Shown: positions 53,701 through 64,000 of the stretch, piece after piece
Layout of the letters: each line of letters begins with the position of its first letter
Numbering within the stretch: the first letter of the stretch is position 1
Source: Symsagittifera roscoffensis
Taxonomy: Eukaryota > Xenacoelomorpha > Acoela > Convolutidae
NCBI RefSeq assembly: GCF_963678635.1
Contig: NC_087063.1
Span: 84,861,574 to 84,925,573, forward strand
Direction of reading: 5' to 3'
DNA: 64,000 nucleotides
Notes under the pieces: model-generated
What the model saw: only the letters and a program-made list of their open reading frames with translations
Databases searched by the model: none
What the model was told of the DNA's origin: nothing
Translations under genes and position numbers: made by a program

Positions 53701-56700
53701 GTTATGACATGGAAGTGTTGAAAAGAGAACGTGAAAGTCTATTGCTCAATTTTACCGAGCATTTATTGGCGAAAGGGCATTTGTGCGCAATTGACAAACT
53801 GCTGGATGTGTTTTCAGATCTGAGAGAGCCTAAAAAAGCCTTAATAAAAGCGAAAGTTCAGTGGAAGAGACGAAATTTCCCTAGAGCTAAGTTTCTGCTC
53901 AGCAATCAGCTTAAATCGGAACAGCTGAGTTTAACTGAAGCAGCTCAAATCCAGTTTCAGCTCGCAAAGTTTGGGGCTGAATCATGTAGCGAAAGCACAG
54001 AAACTATCACAAAATTGATTGAGAGCGCAAAAGAGAAATTCTTTTTGTCCGAAGGTTCTCGTAACGAATTGCGAAACTGTTACCTAACGTTGGCTAAATT
54101 TGCAGATGAGCAATACGAAAAAATCCAGCGTTATTTGAGAAGCGAGGATTGCCAGAAGGTGAATGAACGAATTAAAATAGTCCAGCGTGAGCTTGATTTG
54201 ATTGAACAAAACAACCAAGAAAAGACAAGTTACTACCAGAAGCTAAAAATGCGACAGGAAACTGACAAGGCTGAACAAGAAAAAGTTTTGAGGCAGCGAA
54301 GTGGTTTTCTGTGGCAAGCCATGGAAAGTTACTTTTTGTGCCTGTCAAGTACTGAACACTCGGCAGAAATGCACGACCTTTCAGTGCTTCGAATTGTTGC
54401 ACTGTGGTTCCAGAATCACAATGATTCTAATTTGAACTCATTTTTGAATAAAAAGTTTGAGGAAGCATCTGTTGATAGTTTCGGCCAGGTTTTGCCTCAG
54501 TTCATCGGCAGGTTAGCTGGATCCGAAAATAAATCCACTGGTTACTCAGAATTTGAAATTTTGCTGCAAAAGATGATAATTGCGATTTGTAAAAAGCACT
54601 TTTTCCACGGTATTTACAATCTGCTGGCTGTTGTGAACTCGGAAAAAGAAGTGAACAACTTCTCAGCTTATGTGAAATACACAGCCGACAGTCAAAGAGT
54701 TAGAAGGGGCAAAGAAGTCGTGGAGAAGTTGCGATCTAGTAAGCCTCTCGAGCTGAAAGCAGTGGAAGCTTTAGTTGATGCTTATATGCACGCAGCTTAT
54801 TTTGAGAAAGGAAAAAAATACCTTGAAGGTGATTTTAAGAGACAGGAGAAAATTATGAAGATCGAAAATTTGCATCATGTGCCGATGCCTACGATAGAGT
54901 TGCCTGTGTGTAAAGATGGCGACTATTCCAGTTTCCCAACTGTCCTCAAGTTCCAGAAGAAGTTTCAAGTGCCGGGAGGCTTAAACCGGCCAAAGGTGGT
55001 CAAAGTTCATACGTCAGATGGAAGCGAGCTTCGTCAAATTGTGAAAGGCAACGACGATTTAAGACAGGATGCTGTTATGCAACAAGTGTTCAGATTATGT
55101 AATCGGTTACTCGGCCAAAGTAACGAGGCCAAGAAACGAAACTTAAGTATGGCGACATACAAAGTCGTGCCCATAGCTCCTAGCTCGGGAGTTTTGGAAT
55201 GGTGTGAAAATACTACGACTCTTGCAGACTATTTGATTGGAAGTTCAAAAAAGCCTGGAGCTCATCCACGTTATAGACCACAAGATTTGAGTATCTTGCA
55301 GTGTCGTGATAAACTAATTGGCAGTCGTGGAAATCCCCAGAAAGCAGACGCTCTCTTGGAAGCGTTCTCTGAAATATGTGACTCTGTGAAACCGGTGTTT
55401 CACATGTTCTTTCTGGAGACATTCTCAACTCCTGAAAAGTGGTTCCAAACACGACTTCGCTACACGAGAAGCGTGGCGGTCAGCAGTATAGTTGGGTATA
55501 TTTTGGGCTTGGGTGACCGACACACGAGTAATATTCTGTTCAATGAGCAAACAGCAGAAGTCGTTCATATTGATCTGGGAATGGCCTTCGAGCAGGTATG
55601 ACTATGGAATAATTTGCACCAGGTATAAATTTTTTCAACTATTTAGAGAAAAATAGATACTTTAAAATGTTTTTTAAAACTTTGTCTCTCATGCATTGTT
55701 ATAAGATTTACAGACAATTTGATTTCTGTTCGCTAAAAATTATAGGGGAAGGCCTGGGAACAGCAGATATGTGAGTTTCAGTCTGAATATTGGGAAGTAC
55801 TTTTGCTCTATTTCTGGTTAAAAAGATAAATTAAACAAAAAATAATTTAAAATCTGTGAAATAGAATTTAGTAACTTCCGAGCAAGAGATTTCTGAAATT
55901 TTTTAGTTAATCGTTCCAAAGTTTGTGTGGAATTTTTGTTTTTCGATTTAAGGGAAAAGAGATCGCAGTGCCTGAGACAGTTCCCTTTCGCCTGACCCGG
56001 GACATGGTGAGTGCATTGGGCATTGCGGGGGTGGAGGGGGCGTTCAGGAGGGGATGTGAAGTGACGATGCAGATACTGAGAGAGCACAGGAATGTGATTG
56101 CGACCATAACTGAAGTGCTTGTTCACGATCCCCTCCTCAATTGGACTCTGTCTCCGGCGAAGACTCTGATGATACAGGTAATGTGTCTTTAGTGGGTACA
56201 TACACCAGCAAAAAATACCGAAATGTTACAAAATATTGTAAATTTTGCGAGAGCGAAAGTCTTGTATTCGAGACATAGACTTTATCTCCACTTGAAATAT
56301 TTTCGGTAAGAAATTTTCCGGTTTGTGGTTATCGTTCTAATTTTTGTCGACTCAAATTCCGTTTCTCGAATAATTGCTATCTTTTTTATCCATTTCATTT
56401 TGTTTTTACAAATCTACGATAGTTTTGCGTGCCAACTAGGTTTGAAGTGAAATAAGTGAAACTTTATTGAAATGTAGTTATATCCCAGTCGTACCTTGTT
56501 TATTTCAGCGTGCATGAAATCGAATGTTTCTCTGTGGAAATTTGAATTGTCGGACTTTTGTTTGTCTGCTCATTTTTGGCGGCTTAATTTAGTGTAATTC
56601 GACCAAGTTTTACTATAAATGACAGTCGTTTAGTTATTTTGTAAATTTTTTGTCAAATTGACGGCTTATCTGAAGTTGAATTTAGAAAAAATCATTTTTC

Positions 56701-59700
56701 AAAATTTTTTTTGGTTTCCTCTTTTTTCTTTTTTTTTCTATTCGCTTGCTTGTTCTTTTTTTCTATTCACTTGCTTGTTCTAACATTTATAGAACAATTT
56801 TTTTGGAAACATGAAGGATATAATCAAAACAACAGTTGCTAGAACTTTTCTCTGCATAGCGGCTGCTTCCGTAGAAAATCAACTGGAAAAAGTCAATTTT
56901 TCGAAATTTGGACCGTTTTTGAAAACCTACCCGTTTTCTCTAATACTACGGTGCAAAATCTGAGATTAAGGATTCAATCGAAGGAACAAATTACGAGGGT
57001 ATTACCTGCACAAGCTAATTCTCCCAATTTTGACAAGGATACTGCCATGGACATAAGAAATGTCCAAGACTTGACCTTTTGGCCATTTTTTTGGATTTCG
57101 ATCAATTTCCTAAAAGCTACTGTGCCACTTGTGATGTTAAGAAACTAATCGACAGGAGATATTTTTATCATATCCCTTGCTAAAGTATGTTCCCCGTACT
57201 TTTTATAGGGAATCAGCCTTGGACTGGCAAAATGTCCGTTCTTTTTTTTTTTTACTTTTTGACACATTTTCAAAACTTAAGCATTGCATTATCTCTTGCA
57301 TCGGTACATTACTTATGATCAAATCAAATCTTATCAAAATCAAATTTAAAATAACTTTAGTTGGAGTTGCACGCAATTTATTCCTAAATGGTTTCAAAAA
57401 AGTTAATTTTCAAGTTTATTGGTGGTTTTGCAAAACAGGAATCTGACAATTCAGTGTTCCTCGTCGCCCGAGTTCCTCTGGAGCTTCAGATTGCGGGCAG
57501 CTGGTTCGTGAGGCTCAATTTTTAAAACTGCTGGAGTGTTTGAGGTTCGGTGTTTTCTTCGGTTTCTTAATTTTTTTTGGTTTTACTGTTGGGGCTTAAA
57601 TTGGCAATTAAGTCAAAAAATTATTCAGTTAAACTATGGCAATTAAAGTAGGAAACAGGAATACCACAGTGACTGCCTGCGATTATTGTAATGTCGGAGG
57701 TTCTAAAAATTGTAAATTTAACAAGCCTGATTTTGAATATTTTCATTGTAAATGTTTTTTGTTAGTTTTTTCTTAAACGGTCTCAGCTTCTTGTTTCAAT
57801 TTAAATTGCGTATTTTTCAGGGAAAAATGGTTTTTTATGCTTTTATGTGTTTCAGTTTGGGTTGGTCGTAAAAACTTTATAACTGTTTTTTGACAACAGT
57901 TTTGTTTTTGACTAAACATGGGTCGACTGAAGTAAATAATTCTCTGTATTTTAAGGCTGTTTTTGAACATCGTCCAATACAAACGTAGGTGTAGTTTTTT
58001 CAAGTAATTTTTCAACTCAATTTTCCAAAACTTCCTCTTTTTTCTCTTCGCTATCTTGTAACGCCATGCTTTTGTTATCTCGGAAGTGTTGCGAAGATCC
58101 TATTTGTCTCTGTGTTCTTTTTGTGATAAGCAAAAATTTTTGTTACAATCGGGTACTAGACTTTTTTCTCGTAAACAACCTTGTTCACAGGATGACTCCA
58201 TTTCAGTTTGTCAACTCCGAGTTCAGCAGATCAGTTTGATGTCTCCGTCTTCGTTTTCGCTTTAATCGGTTCAAAAGGTTTTGGCTTACAATATTTTGGC
58301 TAAGAGGCCTCTTTATCTACTAAATGTTTTGCGTGGGGACTTAAAAATTTTTTTGAGTTTTTATACGGCGCATTAAGAATTGTCGGATGTGTTACCGTTT
58401 CGTAAGTTTTGTTTAGATGCCTATTTATTGTTCATTTTTCTGATTTTTTGCCCTACTTTTGTGAAAACGTTTTCTGTTTAGGACAAAATCAAAGAAAGAT
58501 TTTTGGTAGATCATATTGTTTTGACATTTGTTCAAAAACAATTGAGTTTTTGTGCGGCTTTCTCAATTTCTTTCGGTTATCTTGTCTTGCTATGCATGTG
58601 TTGTATCGCAAGTAATACGAAGCTTTGCTTCGCCTTCTCTGTGAAATTTCGAAAGATGTATGTGTTGTATCGCAAATTTTGCGAAGCTTTGCTTTGCCTC
58701 ATTTTGAGAAACAAAAAAGTTAAATATTCATCTATTTTTAATCGCAAGTGGTGCGAAGCTCTGCTTTGCCTCAGCGTTAAAACTGAACTTGAAAATAACT
58801 TGAAAGGTTCTGATTTCTGTTGCCAGCTTTCTTTTATGGTTGAATTTCGGTTGAAACAAAAAAGCTCCAAATTTTAAGAGATTATAACTTCTTTGTCTTT
58901 TTTCCAATTGTTAGGAGAACTTTTTTTAACCAAATAGTTACTCAGAGTTGAGTCTTTTTAATTAGATCTGGGGTGTTCTTTCAGACAGTTGGTGCAGTGT
59001 TTTCAAATGTATTGGAGAAGGGAACTTTAGTTTCAGCGTTGCATTTCTGAGATTGAAACAGGAAGCGTCAAAAATTACTTTTTTTTTGTTGACTGATTTT
59101 TTCCATTTTTGAGTGTAAAAGAACGAAGTAGTTTTCATTTACAGAGGTATTGGTGCTTTTTTGTATGTTTTTTTGAAGATTTTGTCTTTAAAAGCTCTAA
59201 TAACTGGCGAAGTACATTCATACATTTAATGAATGTGAATTTTAATTTATGCAACTTTTTGAGTTGTATTTAAATTAGGCCTATGTGCTCTCCAATTACA
59301 AAACCCAAAATCTGATCGATTTCTAGTTTCATAAAGGAATTTAATTTTTAGATTTCCCAATTTATCCAATAATCTAGTTTTTTAAAATGTGTTAATTTTA
59401 AGAAAAAAGTACCAGTCATAAACAGTTCTTGAAATTCAAAGAGCTTTAACCTGATATATTGTCTTCTTTGAAAGTTGAAAAATGTTTAAAAGTATCCTAT
59501 CAATTTTCTCGGTTTTTTGTTCTCTTCATTTTTCCAATTTCCGGTTGGCTTTGTTTTCATACAAAAACTTACATAGACTTGCAATTGACACACTGTTAAC
59601 AGTGTTTCAATTGACAATTAAATAAAAATCGATTGTGCAAGATCGATTTTTTCATTCGATATTTTTCAAGCTTTGTTAAAATCAGAAAATAGAAAACGCC

Positions 59701-61834
59701 GTTGGGCGCCATCAGTCTCTGTTTTATGGCCGCATTTTCTATCACCTTGCTTACACAAGCTAAGCTTGTGTGATATTACGAACTCTCTTTTGCGTTGTTT
59801 GATGCTTGAAAGTTTTTTGTATGTGCCTGTATCTGTTTTGAGGGAAAGGGGAACGTTAACATTTTTCATTAGTTTTAAATTTAAAAAAGTCTCGGCTGGA
59901 AGAGTTTTTGCTCAAGTATTTTCTGCTTTTTCGCCGCCTGCTTAATTTTGTTCCCATGCTGATTTTCACAACTACCTTTATTAATTTTGATAGATCTAAT
60001 TGTATCACAAGTGGTGCGAAGGAGGCACTGTTACGGCTTTTGAAGATACTGTTACGGCTTTTGATAGCATGTGCTATGACCTTCGATTAGTAATGCGACA
60101 AGCGGACCGAATTTGAACGAACCGAAAAAAAACCGAAACTCAAATGAACCGAAAAAACTATTCGTTTCAAACAACAGTACAGGAATGAAAACTGCCTATC
60201 AAAAGTTTTTGCACTGCAAAATATTTCGCATTTTGTTTTTGAATTTTCAATTATCAATTTGGCTTAATGCTTTCCAATTTAGTACATGTAAAGTTAGTGT
60301 GGATTAGTTTTTTTGTATTTCATTTTAATACAAGCAAAGTGTGTGTCTATTTATATTGGGTATCTCTTTTGCTGCATAGCAGTGGCAATTTATTAGCATA
60401 TGTAGCTTTTTTATTGATGGCTTTTGTTAGCAAATTTTCAAGGGCCAGTGACGCAGATGCAAGGACGTGCGACTTCAATCTCCTGGTCGTATTTTCGAAT
60501 GTTTCTCAGTTAACGTTTTTCCTTTTCATGGTTAATTAGTGCCATTTCTTTTCTTATTTCTTTTTCACAGCTCATTATTGTTAATTCATCGCTTGTGTTT
60601 GCAATAGACGTGTTCACAAAAGTTGGTTTATTCACGGGGCAATTTTTCAATACATTATGATAACATTGAAATAGTTTTCAAAATTTTAATTCAAACGTTG
60701 AGTGAAAGGCGAAAAGAGCCAATCACTTGAATCAGTAGATAGCTTGGCTTATTATTAAAGCCTGATGTTTGGCGCAACGATCGCGCACATAAATATTGTC
60801 GGCGTAGTTACCGCGTTGTACTCTCGTTTATTATTACACGAGCAAAGCTTGTGTGATATTACGAACTCTCTTTTTTCCAAGCTAAGTCGCAAATTTTACT
60901 GCTTTTTTTAAAAGTGCTCTTTTATTGCAGTATATGCATAAGATCAATAACCAGCGATAAAGTACAGCAAATGCTAATGATATTAAAACACACTATTGTA
61001 TTACAAATAGCACTTTAGCTTCAAGGTTCTATGGTTCTGTAGCGTAGAGGTAGGGTAGGAGACTCGAAACAAAAGGAGAATGTTCGAACATGGGCAGGGT
61101 CAGATGTTTTCAATGAACTTTTTGTATACTAGTTTAAATGCGTCCGCTCTATAAATTGAGGCATGTTAGTTGGTAAATTTATTTTTTCAAATTGACTGGT
61201 ACTGCTAATGCGTCTTAATTGGCTTGCGTCAGTTAGCATTTATGTAGACTCATAATTGGCGTGAAATTTTGTAGACTTAAAGAGTTACCCTTTCAGTTTT
61301 TCCCAGTAGCGTTATTGGTCATATTTTTGGTTGTGTATGCGAAGTGCAACTTCGACTCTGTGTAAATATATGGAAAAATACTTTTTGCTCATTGTCATAA
61401 AAATTTAGGAAGCAAAAAGCGTGTCACGCACTATTTTGCTGCTTAAATTTGTAGTTTTCGAGTTTCAGTTTTGTAGTTTTCTAATTGCGAGTCATAATCT
61501 AGATAATAGTAGTAATTTTTCAAGATGTGAACATTTGTTATGATCATGTGTGGAAGTGAGCGTGTTGCAGGAAAGTGAGAAGCTAGACAGAGAAGTGGGC
61601 CATGATGGGAGTGGCGCTATGGCTGCGGTGATTGGCCAGTCCGAGAACCGGAAGAAGAACCAATCAGCGCTGAGAGTGATGGACAGATTGGGGGCCAAGT
61701 TGAGTGGGATGGACGGAGTCACTGGAGGCGTGGACATGTTGAGTGTGGAGGGCCAAGTGAGCTGGCTGATCAGAGAAGCCACTGACTTTGGAAACTTGAG
61801 CAAACTGTTTCACGGCTGGAGAGCGTGGCTCTAA
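47745..61834 (+). CDS. ATM: Serine/threonine-protein kinase ATM
   Basis: ATM is the nuclear PI3K-like kinase that signals DNA double-strand breaks. The three exons, all phase 0, are 47745-55595, 55953-56177 and 61571-61834 (TAA); they encode 2779 aa (human 3056). Residues 8-25 hold the TAN motif with TERKK. Then come about 1700 residues of helical solenoid and a FAT region (about 1750-2350). The kinase has LRQIVKGNDDLRQDAVMQQV (ATP-site Lys 2434), YKVVPIAPSSGVLEWCENTT, GYILGLGDRHTSNILF (catalytic Asp 2591, Asn 2596) and HIDLGMAFEQ (metal-binding Asp 2610). The FATC domain ends the protein at GWRAWL. The close kinase match and the TAN motif favour ATM over ATR or TOR. All key residues are present. 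Donors are CAG|GTATGA and CAG|GTAATG; acceptors are TTTAAG and TGTTGCAG. The near-intronless body is unusual. Confidence 0.96.
55596..55952 (+). other. ATM intron 1
   Basis: 357 nt with GTATGA and TTTAAG ends; AT-rich and without recognisable repeats. It interrupts the gene just after the DLG motif, at HIDLGMAFEQ|GKEI. Confidence 0.8.
55953..56177 (+). CDS. ATM: ATM exon 2 (activation loop and kinase C-lobe)
   Basis: 75 codons, phase 0 on both sides. It reads GKEIAVPETVPFRLTRDMVS, the PIKK activation loop, then ALGIAGVEGAFRRGCEVTMQ and ends LSPAKTLMIQ. It aligns without gaps to the human segment. Confidence 0.95.
59090..59560 (+). repeat. Family-A dispersed element, diverged
   Basis: Shares GAACGAAGTAGTT...AGAGGTATT, AAAAGCTCTAATAAC, TTTTTGAGTTG, CTGATCGATTTCTAGTTTC, AGATTTCCCA, AATTCAAAGAGC and a closing CGGTTGGCTTTGTTTT with the other copies. 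It is the most diverged copy in the window. Confidence 0.5.
60890..61370 (+). mobile_element. tRNA-like repeat, copy 2 of two
   Basis: Partner of 14500-15015. The A-box region is TAGCGTAGAGGTAG and the B-box region ATGTTCGAACATGGGCAGGG, better preserved than in copy 1. The 3' end is GCGAAGTGCAACTTCGACTC. Confidence 0.6.
61571..61834 (+). CDS. ATM: ATM exon 3 (PRD and FATC domain)
   Basis: 87 codons plus TAA. It begins ESEKLDREVGHDGSGAMAAV, has LRVMDRLGAKLSGMDGV in the middle and ends VSWLIREATDFGNLSKLFHG followed by WRAWL, the FATC signature. The end matches the length of other ATM proteins. Confidence 0.95.
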   Translation, partial: ESEKLDREVGHDGSGAMAAVIGQSENRKKNQSALRVMDRLGAKLSGMDGVTGGVDMLSVEGQVSWLIREATDFGNLSKLFHGWRAWL

Positions 61835-62739
61835 ATGACCCTTCATCTGAAGAAACAGTATTTAAGACTCCGATAAATCGGAAGTTTTTCAATTGAGATG
61901 AACTGCGTGGAGCAGAAGTATATGCAGAACTGAGATTAGTAAAGAAACAACTGTGCAGTTTGTTGAGTGTGTTACTGGTGAAATCTCTGTCATCCATTTG
62001 CAGAACTTTAAACTGTATTCGATTAAATTGTTCCAGCTTAGTTGCACTTGTAGGCTTGGTTAATGTGCGTCATGTAAGTATACTTTACACATGAATATTC
62101 TTCTTTGCTCCTCTGTTTGTTAATTGAAGTTTGAATAATTTGTTTTAACCGTATTGTCATCCTTGTGGTTAGCAAATATTGTAATCAAGTACTTTTCCGG
62201 TATACAAATTTGCTAGCGGAACGGCAAAAATTAGAAATATTGAATTTGCGCGCGTGGTTGCTATATAGGGGTACATGCATGTGTTCACTTAGTACTGTAC
62301 GATCCGAGTTCTTCCAATTCGATTTTGTCTCGCCGAAATGTTTGGCAGATAATACATAATAACTGTTTTCTATTTTTATCCTGTAATAGTAACTTTTTTT
62401 GAACGACAAAGTTTTAAACAGCGATTTTTAAGAACTCAAATTTAATTTCGCAGACCCTCCTCATTGAAAAATTCTACATCATTTGGAACATCTGTTGAAT
62501 TATTTTTTTTTTCATGTTTCAGTAGATTTTTTCCGTCGGCTTAGCTACTAACAAATGCAGATTGATGGCTAGTTTAGTATTGCGCGGTTTTGAAGCTTGG
62601 TGCCTCCAAAAACTGTATAACTTTGTTACATTTAGTTTGGAAATGGTTCAAATTGTTGCAATTATGTATTTGTCATTTTGGTCGCATCGCATGTTCTGAG
62701 TCTCCGAAAAAGTTTAAATGTGTTTTCAAACTAGCGAGC
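61835..62739. other. ATM 3' flank, gene-free
   Basis: No AATAAA is obvious; GATAAA occurs near 61873. A degenerate hairpin-module fragment lies near 62160. I see no gene. Confidence 0.4.
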
Positions 62740-63660
62740 GTTAGTGTATTAGTGTAGCGACTTCTCATAATGAAATTGGCATATTAGATCCGTAACACCC
62801 AGGCCTCCTTCTCTGCAAGGTAATTTCGCTGCTTTTGTTCGTTCTTTTGAGGCATTTCGCCCGAAGATCTATGCATGCTTATGGGTTTTATCAGTTGTGT
62901 AATGTCTGGGGTCGTTCTGACAAGGAAAGTGTACTTGCTTTGCAGCCTGTGGCTCAGTGTTCGCAATGTCTTGGTTCGTTTGTAGCTCAGAAAGCCATTC
63001 TTTCACTAGTCCTGGTATGTATTTTTTGATAAACAACCGGTTTCCGACGGCTGATCCATTAAATGTTTTTCAGTACTAAAATCTTTTTTTATTATTTTAA
63101 GATTTCAGTATTTTTCATTTTTTATTATATTTAATATTTTAATATTTTTTGTTTGATTTTTGGTAAAACGTTTTTTCAGTCAATTTTTCGGTCTTCTCTG
63201 ATCGGATTTTTTTTTATTTGATCGCAAAATAGCTGCTCAAAATCATTTAATTTTTCATTAAGTTCAGTGTTTAGTTCTCGTTTTTTGTTCCATGAGTTGG
63301 TTTTTTATTTTTTTTAAACTCATAAAAAACAAGTTTTTGAATTGTTTTGGAATTGATTTTCGAAATTTTTTTGTAAAATTTTTCATTGTCAGTAGAGTTG
63401 TTTTTTTTTTTAGAATTGCTTTCAGTTTTTTCAGAACACATTTGTTGTGTTTCTAATCTAAGTTGTCTGGGCTTCTGAAAAATTGAATGACGTTGTGAGA
63501 GGTAGTGGTTTTTAGTTCTTTCATCAATGCAGTTTACCCATGGTTCGATCGCATGTCTGAAGAATACTTCAATGCATAGCAGACAGGTTTTTAAAGTATG
63601 TTGGGGGTAGGCTGATTTTGTTGCTTGTATAATTTTTAGAAATGTTTTTGCAACAGTTTT
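62740..63660 (+). repeat. Dispersed about 1-kb repeat, copy 2
   Basis: Partner of 5690-6720. It begins near GCGAGCGTTAGTGTATTAGT, a string also found near 12320, so the left boundary is shared by several elements. It contains the second candidate 120-nt exon. Confidence 0.7.
62895..63014 (+). other. Candidate 40-codon exon, copy 2
   Basis: 120 nt between TTTTATCAG and CCTG|GTATGT. It reads LCNVWGRSDKESVLALQPVA then QCSQCLGSFVAQKAILSLVL. Compared with 5913-6032 only three residues differ and the frame is kept. Confidence 0.3.
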
Positions 63661-64000
63661 GTAATCTGATTTTTCGATAAACTTTTCCTGACTTTAAGTT
63701 TTTGCAGGTGTGTTTTGCATTGGCTGCAATAAGTCTTGTGCTGTTTCCATTCACAGTTTCGTTTCTCTCCGTCGAGGAATTCCTTCTCATCGTGGAGGAG
63801 GATCCACCTTTCTTCCGTTTGAAGGCACAAAGTAAGGTCTACTTACGTAGTTGTTTTGCAGCTGCTTCTGTTTCTTTACAACATAACATATCGGATCTTT
63901 TTAATAAGTTCTATTTTTTTCGAGGCTCATTTCTGCTTCTTCTTATTGCACTTTATAGAGCTGCTGTTTGTTGTGCCCTCGCTAGTATTTGCGAAGTGTA
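63661..64000. other. Right edge: possible exon and start of another hairpin module
   Basis: A strong acceptor TTTTTGCAG ends at 63707 and a donor CAAA|GTAAGG follows at 63833, bounding 125 nt with two open plus-strand frames. The minus strand is also open, with Cys-rich NCEWKQHKTYCSQC. I cannot choose between them. The window ends inside a hairpin module (GCGAAGTGTA) preceded by AGAGCTGCTGTTTGTTGTG, as at 12572. Confidence 0.25.

Larger units (their letters stand above)
56178..61570 (+). other. ATM intron 2, repeat-filled
   Basis: This 5.4-kb intron contains a short satellite-monomer array (about 56870-57140), a SINE 5' module with a substituted stem (about 58121-58190), three 38-nt hairpin modules in a row (58606, 58668, 58740), a family-A element (about 59090-59560), two copies of GCTTGTGTGATATTACGAAC (59765 and 60848), and the second copy of the 500-bp tRNA-like element (about 60890-61370). 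Confidence 0.7.

Noticed and set aside
47745-55595. ATM as a processed retrocopy
   Set aside because: The frame is intact over 7.85 kb, all catalytic residues are present, and the last two introns with good splice sites are kept.

Overview
The window is metazoan nuclear DNA: AT-rich, repeat-dense, with GT-AG introns. I see no prokaryotic or viral gene organisation. Six protein genes are supported, and one further ORF is a weak candidate. From left to right they are: a small unrecognised two-exon gene on the minus strand (28-383); TAF7, a TFIID subunit, in four exons (7538-16589); a single-exon C3HC4 RING-finger gene (18125-19069); JAGN1/Jagunal (31797-32342); SRP14, the signal recognition particle 14 kDa subunit (32610-32942); a 174-codon candidate ORF (33391-33915); and ATM, the DNA-damage checkpoint kinase (47745-61834). 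ATM has 2617 of its 2779 codons in one 7.85-kb exon, followed by two short exons for the kinase tail and FATC domain. No species can be named from this.

An acceptor-like AG with a pyrimidine-rich run lies only 5 to 9 nt before the start codon of TAF7, JAGN1, SRP14 and ATM, and 82 nt before that of the RING gene. JAGN1 and SRP14 are 267 bp apart on the same strand, each with such a site. This suggests spliced-leader trans-splicing with at least one short operon. That is known in larvacean tunicates, flatworms, rotifers, some cnidarians and chaetognaths. The alternative is a 5'-UTR intron ending next to each ATG.

Most of the rest is layered repeat. (a) A 6.2-kb minisatellite (20341-26573) has about 67 near-identical 93-bp units and seems to have grown from inside a dispersed element whose other copies lie at about 12.1, 15.2, 17.4 and 59.1 kb. 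(b) tRNA-derived SINE-like elements have A and B boxes at tRNA spacing and carry a 5' hairpin that varies by compensatory change. (c) A roughly 38-nt module with a GCGAAGC/GCTTCGC stem occurs about 18 times, probably as the 3' end of mobile elements. (d) Diverged satellite arrays have monomers of about 160-177 bp. (e) There are tandem or dispersed duplications at 0.7-3.8 kb, 38.65-44.93 kb, 5.7-6.7 versus 62.7-63.7 kb, and 14.5-15.0 versus 60.9-61.4 kb. (f) A dead Tc1/mariner-type element with long inverted repeats lies at 35892-36748.

The genes are housekeeping: transcription initiation (TAF7), ER and secretory function (JAGN1, SRP14), DNA-damage signalling (ATM) and probable ubiquitin ligation (RING). 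JAGN1 and SRP14 both serve the early secretory pathway, so joint transcription would make sense. The most unusual items are the acceptor-at-ATG pattern, the minisatellite and its origin, the covarying hairpin, a triplicated splice acceptor in TAF7, and a duplicated orphan signal-peptide exon.
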